A stretch of DNA of 64,000 nt from Parablautia intestinalis (GTDB taxonomy: Bacteria; Bacillota; Clostridia; Lachnospirales; Lachnospiraceae). The notes below the pieces were generated by a model. It was not told the DNA's origin. It was given only the letters and a program-made list of their open reading frames with translations, and made no database searches. Of this stretch, positions 43,438 through 51,069 are shown piece after piece. Position 1 is the stretch's first letter, and every line of letters begins with the position of its first letter. The position numbers were made by a program, and so were the translations under genes. The DNA lies in assembly GCA_003612395.1 (NCBI GenBank), contig RAYQ01000013.1, positions 1 to 64,000 on the forward strand, in the 5' to 3' direction.

Positions 43438-43780
43438 ATGGGAGAATTGCTCGGATCGTTAAAATGTGAATGTATAAAATTGAAACGATCAAAGATTCTT
43501 TTGATTGGATTATTGGGTACACGGATTGCTCCTTTATTTGTTTATGTAAAAGCTGCCATAAATCACCTTTCTAATCCCGGTATTCTTATAAGTGTGTTTA
43601 CTCTTTATGATGATGCGATTATGTTTCTGATGCTTTTATTCTGCAATCAGCTTAATCACTGTTTTCCTGTCAAATTCACCGATAGCAGGATGTTATCCGT
43701 GGCCAGCTTCCAATCTTCTTGTCATGGGACGAACGGCCGGACAGGGCTGTCCCAAAGAAATCTCATTCTCCGTTAATCTT
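43438..43780 (+). pseudogene. Remnant of a lantibiotic-immunity ABC-2 permease
   Basis: The first 70 residues (MGELLGSLKCECIKLKRSKI, then VFTLYDDAIMFLMLLF) match MutE/EpiE/SpaE-type immunity permeases of about 250 residues. After MLLF the sequence no longer fits. A short piece in another frame near 43684-43728 (GCYPWPASNLLVMG) may come from a later part of the protein. The gene has been deleted internally and lost its ATPase partner. Confidence 0.6.
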
Positions 43781-44356
43781 CCGTATCACACGACAAGGAT
43801 TGCCCACTGCCAATGAATTTTCCGGTATATCTTTTGTTACAACACTTCCGGCCCCTATAACAGAACCATTACCTATCGTTACGCCCGGAAGGACAATTAC
43901 GCCGCCGCCCAACCAGCAGCCACTCCCAATTTTTATGGGTAATGCATAGGTTCGGCAAAAATACTGTCCTGTTTCCTTACTCCAGTCCGGTGTAAGTCTT
44001 TCAGACAATTCTATGGGGTGTGTTGCCGTATAGAGCTGCACATTAGAAGCAATCAGTACATTATCGCCGATTTCAATTTTGTTGCAGTCCACAAAGGTAC
44101 AATTCATGTTGATTGAAACATTGTTCCCCAAATAAATGTTCTTTCCATAATCGCAAAGAAAAGGCTGTGCTACGGATACGTTTGTGCCGATTTGATGAAA
44201 CAGCCTGTTAAGAATATCACGTTTTTCTTCTTTACGCTCATATCTCAGGGAATTATATTCTCTTAACAGCCGCCTTGTTTCTTCTTTCAGATACAAAAAA
44301 GTTTCATTGTGGCAGTCATAAATTTTTCCCGCCATACATTTTTCTAATTCCGTCAT
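43763..44356 (-). CDS. Sugar O-acetyltransferase, maltose/galactoside type
   Basis: A 197-residue left-handed beta-helix enzyme of the Maa/LacA/NodL group that acetylates sugars with acetyl-CoA, possibly for detoxification. The Mac domain (MAGKIYDCHNETFLYLKEE) is at the N-terminus. The catalytic His lies in YTATHPIE. The hexapeptide repeats end in WLGGGVIVLPGVTIGNGSVIGAGSVVTKD and AVGNPCRVIRKI. AGGAGG-like sequence precedes the ATG. It overlaps the tail of the permease relic on the other strand. A possible transcription unit with the RpiR gene upstream cannot be excluded. Confidence 0.92.
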   Translation of the reverse strand: MTELEKCMAGKIYDCHNETFLYLKEETRRLLREYNSLRYERKEEKRDILNRLFHQIGTNVSVAQPFLCDYGKNIYLGNNVSINMNCTFVDCNKIEIGDNVLIASNVQLYTATHPIELSERLTPDWSKETGQYFCRTYALPIKIGSGCWLGGGVIVLPGVTIGNGSVIGAGSVVTKDIPENSLAVGNPCRVIRKINGE

Positions 44357-44508
44357 AGTAATCCTCCTTTGTGCAATACCTGCAAATTTAGGCGGCGCTG
44401 AAAACGCTTTAACACAAAATTTGTCTTTGAAAATTTATTTTTCGCAGTATCACTTCTATGCTTCATGGTAGAAAAAAACCTGTTACAAAGCAAGTAACAA
44501 GCTGTTCC

Positions 44509-45222
44509 TTATATTCTTTTTGCAAGTGCTTCAATAACAAAAATGACGGGGATCTGCGTTGTCCCGTTATATCCTCCGTTAATCCGTCTGGTATTTAAGT
44601 GATAAGAAAAATTCCAGTCCGATAATTTCGCCAAAGTTGAGAAGGAGGAATTGGTGATGCTTAACACGAGGCAGTTCTTTTCCTTAAACCGGCTGACTGC
44701 TTCAATCAGCTTTTTGGTTTCACCGCTTTCCGATAATGCGATTACGGCTGTGTTCTTCCAGCGGAATGTTTCTATCGGGTAAAATACATCTTCCAGTCCT
44801 ACGGCGAAATGCCCCATATTAGAAAAATACCTTGCTCCGTATTTGGCCAATGTTCCCGAAGAACCCATGCCGGTAAAAATTATCAAATCAGCTTTTTTAA
44901 GTATATCAACCGCAAACAATAATTTTTCTTCAAAAGCACTTGAATTAGCCCTGGCAAAAAAATCAGAAATTTCCTGTAAATCTTCCATAGGCGGGTGGGC
45001 ATTTGGCAAAGTGATTTCGTTTTTCAGAGCGTCCTTAAAGTCAGAATACCCGTCAAAATTGTTTTTATTACAAAAGCGTAGGATTGTGGAGGTAGATACA
45101 TGGATTTCTCTTGCAATCTCCCTAATAGTCATATACTGGATTTTGTCAGTATTTGAAACGATATATTTATAAATACGAATATCAGTTTCGTTGTACTTTT
45201 GTATTTCCTCATACGAAAACAT
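44509..45222 (-). CDS. RpiR family (HTH-SIS) regulator
   Basis: A 237-residue regulator with an RpiR helix-turn-helix at 1-75 (YMTIREIAREIHVSTSTILRF) and a SIS sugar-phosphate-binding domain at about 95-230 (IIFTGMGSSGTLAKYGARYF, ALSESGETKKLIEAV). It would sense a phosphosugar and control carbohydrate or amino-sugar genes. ATG 45222 has GGGAGG 9 bp upstream; ATG 45243 is in frame but lacks a site. Its target is not evident; the acetyltransferase downstream is one candidate. Confidence 0.9.
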   Translation of the reverse strand: MFSYEEIQKYNETDIRIYKYIVSNTDKIQYMTIREIAREIHVSTSTILRFCNKNNFDGYSDFKDALKNEITLPNAHPPMEDLQEISDFFARANSSAFEEKLLFAVDILKKADLIIFTGMGSSGTLAKYGARYFSNMGHFAVGLEDVFYPIETFRWKNTAVIALSESGETKKLIEAVSRFKEKNCLVLSITNSSFSTLAKLSDWNFSYHLNTRRINGGYNGTTQIPVIFVIEALAKRI

Positions 45223-45393
45223 ACTGTATTTCCTCCCAAACATTAGATGTTTTGATTATATACTGATTTTATGTGCTTCACAACAATTTTGGCCTTGTGT
45301 TTGAGGAAACGGTTACAGGAAACTTGCAATATAGGAGAAAAAAGTGTAAAATTTACAGAATAAAAGAACGAATGAAGGATAGGAGTTAAAATT

Positions 45394-46653
45394 ATGGCGC
45401 TTAGCAAAAAGCCGGTTACCGGTATGAAGGATATTTTACCAGAAGAAATGCAGATTCGGGATTACGTAATCAGCGTAATTAAAGAAACCTACAAAGAATT
45501 CGGGTTTACGTCCATTGAGACGCCCAGTGTTGAGAATATTGAAAATTTAAGCAACAAACAGGGAGGAGAGAATGAGAAGCTGATTTTTAAGATTTTAAAA
45601 AGAGGCGGGAAACTGAATCTGGAGACGGCGGAGAGTGAAAAGGATTTGGTGGACGGAGGACTGCGCTACGACCTTACGGTGCCTCTTGTGCGTTTTTATG
45701 CAAACCATGCCAATGAGCTGCCAAATCCCTTTAAGGCTTTGCAGATGGGAAATGTGTGGCGGGCGGACAGACCCCAGCGGGGACGGTACCGTCAGTTTAT
45801 GCAGTGCGATATTGATATTTTGGGAGAACCCTCTAATTTAGCGGAGATAGAGCTGATTCTGGCTACCACCACGACCCTGGGCAGGCTTGGCTTTCAGAAT
45901 TTCCAGATCCGGATTAATGAGCGGAGAATTTTAAAGGCCATGGCGGCATACAGCGGATTTGATGAAGAATCTTATGACAGTGTATTTATCACGCTGGATA
46001 AAATGGATAAGATCGGCCTTGGCGGGGTAGAGGCAGAATTGCTTGTAAACGGCTTCGCAAAAGAAAGCGTGGATAAATATCTGAACCTTTTTAAGAGAAT
46101 GGAGGAGGCGGAAGACAGCCTTGCCTTTTTAGCGGGAGAGTTAGGCGAGTTTTTGGAGGATGAGGTAAAAGTAAGCCTGCAGGAGATTATGGACAGCGTG
46201 CAGGCAACCAAGAATTCCGACTTTGAGCTGATTTTTGATCCCACCCTGGTAAGAGGCATGTCTTATTATACAGGTACCATTTTTGAGATTGCCATGCCCG
46301 AGTTTGGAGGAAGCTGCGGAGGCGGTGGAAGATATGACAAGATGGTAGGCGGGTTTACAGGCAATGATGTGCCTGCCTGCGGCTTTTCCATTGGATTTGA
46401 GCGGATTATATTGTTACTGTTGGAAAGCGGCTTTAAGGTGCCGGAACAGTCCGAAAAAGTTGCATATCTTCTTGAAAAAGGTCTCCCGGGCGAAGAACTT
46501 TGCCGGGTAATTGCCAGGGCCCAAAAGGAGCGGAAGGAAGGAAAGCAGGTGCTGGTGGTGCGGATGAACAAAAATAAAAAATTCCAGAAAGAGCAGCTGA
46601 CGAAAGAGGGCTATACAAATTTTCAGGAGTTTTACAAAAATCCGTTGAAATAG
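45394..46653 (+). CDS. hisS: Histidyl-tRNA synthetase, short C-terminal form
   Basis: A 419-residue class II enzyme. Motif 1 region GMKDILPEEMQIRDYV, motif 2 region ALQMGNVWRADRPQRGRYRQFMQCDIDILG, HisA block LVRGMSYYTGTIFEI and motif 3 GGGGRYDKMV with GFSIGFERI are all present. The C-terminal anticodon-binding domain is short and divergent (QVLVVRMNKNKKFQKEQLTKEG), about 70 residues after motif 3. A histidyl paralogue such as HisZ lacks some catalytic residues, which are kept here. AGGAG lies before the ATG. Confidence 0.88.
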   Translation: MALSKKPVTGMKDILPEEMQIRDYVISVIKETYKEFGFTSIETPSVENIENLSNKQGGENEKLIFKILKRGGKLNLETAESEKDLVDGGLRYDLTVPLVRFYANHANELPNPFKALQMGNVWRADRPQRGRYRQFMQCDIDILGEPSNLAEIELILATTTTLGRLGFQNFQIRINERRILKAMAAYSGFDEESYDSVFITLDKMDKIGLGGVEAELLVNGFAKESVDKYLNLFKRMEEAEDSLAFLAGELGEFLEDEVKVSLQEIMDSVQATKNSDFELIFDPTLVRGMSYYTGTIFEIAMPEFGGSCGGGGRYDKMVGGFTGNDVPACGFSIGFERIILLLLESGFKVPEQSEKVAYLLEKGLPGEELCRVIARAQKERKEGKQVLVVRMNKNKKFQKEQLTKEGYTNFQEFYKNPLK

Positions 46654-46663
46654 AGATGGCGAA

Positions 46664-46692
46664 GGCTGTTACGCTTCGCGGGCCGGCTTATT
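46664..46692. repeat. REP-like element, inverse orientation
   Basis: GGCTGTTACGCTTCGCGGGC followed by CGGCTTATT is the reverse complement of the AATAAGCCGG...CGCGAAGCG repeat. Confidence 0.6.
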
Positions 46693-46780
46693 GATGATTA
46701 AAATACCGCAGGCGTTGTTATGATACAGGTATGTGACAATAGGGACAATAGGGCCGCCGGTTGTATGCAGGGGAGCAAAT

Positions 46781-47464
46781 ATGGTTACGGTCTATTATGT
46801 GGAGGTATTTACACGGCTGGCAGAAGAGCGCTTTAAGTTTTATCTTGATAAAGTGGAAGAAGAAAGAAAAAAGAAAATTCTGCTTATGAAAAATGAGGAA
46901 GGCAGACTGCAAAGCCTTACGGCAGGCAGTTTGCTTTATCTTGCCCTTTGCGGCCGGATTGGGGATGAAGAAAGGCATAGAGCTCCTTTTTCCATCGGAT
47001 ATGAAAAAAGCGGGAAGCCTTATCTGAGGGAATACCCGGATATTCACTTTAATCTTTCCCATTCCGGCGCTTATGTGTGCTGCGGGCTGAGTGATTCGCC
47101 CGTAGGTGTGGATATACAAAAAATAACGGATGTGAAAAAGGGGCTTGCCGGGCGGTTTTTTACAGAGGAGGACAACCGGAGGCTGAATAATGCATGCAGC
47201 GGGGAGGAGAGGAAAGCGTTTTTTTTCCGTATGTGGAGCATAAAGGAAAGCTTTATCAAGCTGACCGGCCGGGGAATGGCACAGGGCCTTGATACCTTTG
47301 AAATCGATTGGGAGAAAAACAGGGTGCATGACAGAGGAAAGAGCGGAACGTATGCATATTTCACGACATGGGATGCCCTGACAGGATACAGCGCCTGCGT
47401 CTGCTCATGGGAACCAGTAGAAAGCGCAGAGTGGAAAAGAATAACAGCTGGTTTTTTATACTAA
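46781..47464 (+). CDS. Sfp-type 4'-phosphopantetheinyl transferase
   Basis: A 227-residue enzyme that moves the phosphopantetheine arm of CoA to carrier proteins. It has the N-terminal half-domain with KPYLREYPDIHFNLSHSG, then VGVDIQKI and MWSIKESFIKLTGRGM with the Mg-binding Asp and Glu residues. Length fits the two-domain Sfp class, not AcpS. No carrier protein, NRPS or PKS gene is in the window, so its partner is elsewhere. ATG 46781 has AGGGGAG upstream; the frame opens at 46733. Confidence 0.92.
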   Translation: MVTVYYVEVFTRLAEERFKFYLDKVEEERKKKILLMKNEEGRLQSLTAGSLLYLALCGRIGDEERHRAPFSIGYEKSGKPYLREYPDIHFNLSHSGAYVCCGLSDSPVGVDIQKITDVKKGLAGRFFTEEDNRRLNNACSGEERKAFFFRMWSIKESFIKLTGRGMAQGLDTFEIDWEKNRVHDRGKSGTYAYFTTWDALTGYSACVCSWEPVESAEWKRITAGFLY

Positions 47465-47503
47465 AAATACTACTTTTTTTGAAAGAAGTAGTATTTTCTT
47501 TTT
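47463..47503 (+). terminator. Terminator after the phosphopantetheinyl transferase
   Basis: AAAATACTACTT pairs with AAGTAGTATTTT (47486-47497), followed by CTTTTTTT. Confidence 0.85.
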
Positions 47504-47620
47504 TTAAAGCACACATTAAAATATGGATATAAAAATAAATGGAAGGCCGAAGAGTTATGTTGTGCGCACGAAGAAAAAAATTTGACATACTTTAAAAGCG
47601 GCTTTCAGAATGGAGGAAAA

Positions 47621-48076
47621 ATGTATTTAATATCAATTTTATGCGTTATTGTAATTACAGTGGTGAATGTGTGGATGGTAGGAGGGAATTTTTTTCAGTT
47701 ATTTGATTTGATATCGTTTCTCTTTTTGTTTCTGATGTTTATTCCTTTATTGATAGCGGGAGGCCTTCTGAAAGACTTCAACAACGCGTTCCGGATTGGG
47801 GTGGGAAAAAGGAAAGCTGCTAATTTAGTGGAATTAAAGCGGGCCGGGGAGGCGGTGAGTCTGGCAATTAAAATAATACTGGCGGACGCCTGCTTTTGTG
47901 TTGCCCTGCAGCAAATAATTCTTTTTTTAAATGCTGAGAGCTTTGAATCGCTGCGGCCGAATATAGGAATATCTTTCATTACATTTTTTTATGCGCTGGG
48001 AATGATTTTGTTCTTACTGCCTCTGCAGGCAAGGATCAATATCAAAATGCAGGAGTTTATCAGCGGGAAGGAGTAA
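47621..48076 (+). CDS. Membrane protein, weakly MotA/TolQ-like
   Basis: A 152-residue protein with four predicted helices (about 2-22, 30-50, 85-105, 120-140). The loop GLLKDFNNAFRIGVGKRKAANLVELKRAGEAV and the order of helices recall small MotA/ExbB-type proteins of Clostridia, but no defining motif is secure. ATG 47621 has GGAGG upstream. It is 11 bp from the membrane LuxR-type regulator downstream and probably co-transcribed, which suggests a shared signalling role. Confidence 0.7.
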   Translation: MYLISILCVIVITVVNVWMVGGNFFQLFDLISFLFLFLMFIPLLIAGGLLKDFNNAFRIGVGKRKAANLVELKRAGEAVSLAIKIILADACFCVALQQIILFLNAESFESLRPNIGISFITFFYALGMILFLLPLQARINIKMQEFISGKE

Positions 48077-48087
48077 GGAGACTGCCT

Positions 48088-48750
48088 ATGAAAAGGATTA
48101 TAAAGAGCCTTACAGCCGTAATAGCATACCTTTTGCTGCTTTGTTATCTTTTGGGCACAGAGGCGGTTTTACTTTTAAGTCCGAAACACATCGGTATGTT
48201 TCTGTTAGGATGTATTATTTTATGTATTCCCTCTTTGGATAAAAAAATAAGGTGGAAGGAATTCAGAGAAATCTTTCAGAAAAATGCCATCATGGCGGGA
48301 TACCTGGAGACCTTTGTACTATTGTTTGCCAGCGTAAGTCAAAGAAAAATGGGGGAAGGAGAGTTCCTTAGAGAATTTGCCTTAAGCCTGCGCCCTGTCT
48401 TTTACGGGTTTGTATGCCATCTGATTCTCAGGGAGGACCTGACCAAAAAGGATTTAACTGAAGATGAAAAGACAGATTCTTTTGCGGGAAAGGCGAAGGA
48501 AGAACTTCCTGTGCTAAAAAATCCCCGTAACAATACTTCGTCAGAACTGCCATCACCTGAGAAGGCAAACCCAAAGCCCGATTTATCCGGGCTGACCAGA
48601 CAGGAAAAGCTGGTTGCAGAGCTGGTCAGCAGAGGTCTAACGAACCGGGAAATAGGGGAAGAACTTTATATATCGGAAACAACCGTAAAAAAACACATAT
48701 CCAATATATTTGAAAAAACAGGCATCAGCAGCCGCAGGCAATTACGCTGA
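48088..48750 (+). CDS. Membrane-tethered LuxR-type regulator
   Basis: A 220-residue protein with two clear N-terminal helices (about 7-30 and 34-51) and a third weaker one near 70-90, a charged linker, and a C-terminal LuxR/FixJ helix-turn-helix from about 165 (LTRQEKLVAELVSRGLTNREIGEELYISETTVKKHISNIFEKTG). A DNA-binding domain joined to membrane helices without a receiver is unusual and suggests direct membrane sensing, perhaps through its neighbour. The protein ends right after the HTH (SSRRQLR). Confidence 0.85.
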   Translation: MKRIIKSLTAVIAYLLLLCYLLGTEAVLLLSPKHIGMFLLGCIILCIPSLDKKIRWKEFREIFQKNAIMAGYLETFVLLFASVSQRKMGEGEFLREFALSLRPVFYGFVCHLILREDLTKKDLTEDEKTDSFAGKAKEELPVLKNPRNNTSSELPSPEKANPKPDLSGLTRQEKLVAELVSRGLTNREIGEELYISETTVKKHISNIFEKTGISSRRQLR

Positions 48751-48820
48751 AAAAGTATTTTAAACAGGTTTACGTCTAGCGGTGCAAAGGGCCAGGCACA
48801 AATTCCAAAGGCTTTTACGC

Positions 48821-50200
48821 TTATGTGGTAAAAAACGTATAGCCGCACCGGCCGTTTTCTTTTGTGTGATACAGCGCTTTATCGGCCTGACGGAACAATT
48901 CATCCGTGTATCCATCGCTGGAAAAGGCGATACCGACACTTAGGGAATACCTGGGGAAATCTCCGGTTGGGTTTTGCAGAGCATGATTAATATTATCAAT
49001 TTTTTCGCTGATAATATTTTGGTTTTCCACCTGAATTGGTGTAACCACAACAGCAAATTCATCCCCGCCAATTCTAAATACATGGTCGGTGGAGCGAAAA
49101 TTTTCTTTCAGAAGGTTAGCAACTCTGATTAATGCTTTATCCCCCATTTCATGGCCGTAGGTATCATTGATTGACTTAAATACATCAACGTCAATGAGCA
49201 GCAGGGCAAAGGGCTGGGATAAATCGCGGAGCCTTGTTTTCATCTGCTCAAAAGACGCCCTGTTTAAAAGGCCTGTCAAAGCATCGTTTTCGGCTTTACG
49301 GCGGAGAATGCTCTGTTGGGCGGCAGCCATTTCATATATATTATTGTAAGTTATGGCAAGATATCTGAATTCATACGCGCCTGTAATCTGCAGAGCATCA
49401 TTGTTCTCAATGGAGTTTATGTAAAGGCGGATTGGCTTCAAAATCAGAACAGCAATCATTACATAGGCAAGAACGACCAGTGCTACCACCAAAAGGGTGT
49501 AAAAAAGCTGCTGGTTCAGCACACGGCTCATGGAAACATGGCTGTTTTCCTGTCGCTGACTGCAGACTAAGATGACACTGTCTGATACACTTTGAAGCTG
49601 TGCTTCTATTTTTTGCTGCATTTCGATATAAGCGGGGCCAAATACCAACTGGTATGCGGCATCCGCTTTTTTCTGCGGGTCTAACTGCAATTCTTCCTCC
49701 GACAGGGGATAATCCTGTATTTTGGATGGAAGTGAGGTGAGATCTGCGTTTGCAGATACGGCAGCGAGTTTCATGGCATGTATTTCCACATCCATAAGCT
49801 CATTGGAAAGCCTGAGTGCATCCGCCAGGAGATTTAGGGAAGCATCGTCAGTGTCCTCTAAGTAGGCGGACATTTCCTGCAAAGCATTGTCCCTTCTTCT
49901 GGTCACATCCGCTTCTGTGAAATAAGCGTCTGCATAAGTGCTGTCCCCGGTAATAATATAAAAGCGCGTCTGCTCCGTCAGATAACGGGAACCAAGGGAC
50001 ATATCCATGATATTGTTTTGGGAATGGATATATTCACTGGTCATATTAATTAATTCATGATAGTGGTTCATTACGCTTCTGATGCCAAAGAGAATAAGGA
50101 CAGATACCAGTATTGTGCTTGCAACGATCCAGATACTTATGGTGCGGATCCGTATCCCCCTGGGAAGGTCTTTTCTTCTTTCGGTTTTTTCTTTGCTCAT
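48821..50200 (-). CDS. Membrane diguanylate cyclase (GGDEF)
   Basis: A 459-residue enzyme that makes cyclic di-GMP. Helices at about 23-45 and 238-260 flank an extracellular four-helix sensor. A GGDEF domain occupies about 295-459, with NDALTGLLNRASFE, intact active site RIGGDEF and an inhibitory I-site (RSTD, five residues before GGDEF). It is therefore likely active and product-inhibited. It is convergent with the LuxR-type gene. Sensor ligand unknown. Confidence 0.93.
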   Translation of the reverse strand: MSKEKTERRKDLPRGIRIRTISIWIVASTILVSVLILFGIRSVMNHYHELINMTSEYIHSQNNIMDMSLGSRYLTEQTRFYIITGDSTYADAYFTEADVTRRRDNALQEMSAYLEDTDDASLNLLADALRLSNELMDVEIHAMKLAAVSANADLTSLPSKIQDYPLSEEELQLDPQKKADAAYQLVFGPAYIEMQQKIEAQLQSVSDSVILVCSQRQENSHVSMSRVLNQQLFYTLLVVALVVLAYVMIAVLILKPIRLYINSIENNDALQITGAYEFRYLAITYNNIYEMAAAQQSILRRKAENDALTGLLNRASFEQMKTRLRDLSQPFALLLIDVDVFKSINDTYGHEMGDKALIRVANLLKENFRSTDHVFRIGGDEFAVVVTPIQVENQNIISEKIDNINHALQNPTGDFPRYSLSVGIAFSSDGYTDELFRQADKALYHTKENGRCGYTFFTT

Positions 50201-50300
50201 AGGACACTCTCTCTTTTCTATTCTAATGAGTAATATGTTATAATTTGTACCTGAGAAATCATACCTGATAATAACGCCCGAAATGGGGCGGAAGGCAGAA

Positions 50301-50474
50301 ATGATTTTTCTGATATTAAATATAGCATTGGAAATTATTTTTTACAAGACAATCGCAGACAAATGTTACATTTACGGTAATGGTTCAGCATTGCCGAACT
50401 ATTACATGCAAAATCCATTGTTACTATTTATACCACATAGTATTGTCATATCCGGATATTTTGGATTACAATAG
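50301..50474 (+). CDS. Possible small membrane peptide
   Basis: A 57-residue frame starting MIFLILNIALEIIFYKTIA with a hydrophobic N-terminal segment and a second one near the end. GGAAGG lies 8 bp upstream. It occupies the otherwise gene-free spacer 50201-50518. It may be real or chance; nothing confirms it. Confidence 0.3.
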   Translation: MIFLILNIALEIIFYKTIADKCYIYGNGSALPNYYMQNPLLLFIPHSIVISGYFGLQ

Positions 50475-50518
50475 ATCAGATTCCTTTTGGAGAAAGGGTC
50501 CGGTTCGGGAGGCGGCAT

Positions 50519-50941
50519 ATGAAACTTAAAGTAAACAAAAAAAGTATTTCGGGAAAGAAAAGCAATGTTCGGCAGGCAACTTTCGAATATCCCAAATGTC
50601 CCCTGACAGTGAGGGAGCTTTTGGAGGAGACGGTGAAGATATGCGTATCCGACTATAATAAAAGGCGGGAAGCAGGAACCGAACTGATGCAGGTATTTAC
50701 GGGAGAGGATATGGAATCACAGGCAGCCGGAGGCAGGATATCCTTTGGGATAAATTATGGGGGCAGGTACGCGGAAGAAAAAAGTGCGGTGGACAATGCC
50801 CTGCAGTGCTTTGAGGATGGTCTGATTGCGGTGTTTGCAGACGGCGTCCGGTATGAAGGACTTACAAAACCGCTAACCCTTAAAGAGGGCAGCGAAGTTA
50901 CATTTGTACGCCTTACAATGCTGGCAGGCAGGATGTGGTAA
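50519..50941 (+). CDS. Uncharacterised partner of the DUF4132 protein
   Basis: A 140-residue soluble protein. It contains LTVRELLEETVKICVSDYN, a GGRISFGINYGGRYAEEKSAVDNALQCFEDGL core and ends VTFVRLTMLAGRMW. No known catalytic motif is visible. It lies 128 bp upstream of the 1705-residue gene on the same strand, with a structured repeat between that provides the second gene's ribosome binding site. I infer a stable two-gene unit. Confidence 0.8.
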   Translation: MKLKVNKKSISGKKSNVRQATFEYPKCPLTVRELLEETVKICVSDYNKRREAGTELMQVFTGEDMESQAAGGRISFGINYGGRYAEEKSAVDNALQCFEDGLIAVFADGVRYEGLTKPLTLKEGSEVTFVRLTMLAGRMW

Positions 50942-50954
50942 AAAGAAGCTTGAG

Positions 50955-51066
50955 GGCTGCTGGAAACATGGAGGATAGATTGAAAAATCAGCCTGACGGC
51001 TGATTTTACCAATCACAAATTTGTGCCCCAGCCCAAATTTGCAGGCTGCTGGAAACATGGAGGATT
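50955..51066 (+). repeat. Duplicated leader repeat carrying the DUF4132-gene ribosome binding site
   Basis: An exact 22-bp direct repeat (50955-50976 and 51044-51065) starts GGCTGCTGG and ends ATGGAGGAT. Between the copies are the hairpin AAAAATCAGCC/GGCTGATTTT and two CAAATTTG words. The second copy's GGAGG serves ATG 51070. It is closely related to 36843-36920 and 60793-60853. Confidence 0.7.
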
Positions 51067-51069
51067 GGT

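Noticed and set aside
43763-43949. Plus-strand frame continuing the immunity-permease relic
   Set aside because: From 43763 the plus frame is antisense to the intact sugar O-acetyltransferase, so coding potential there belongs to the minus strand.
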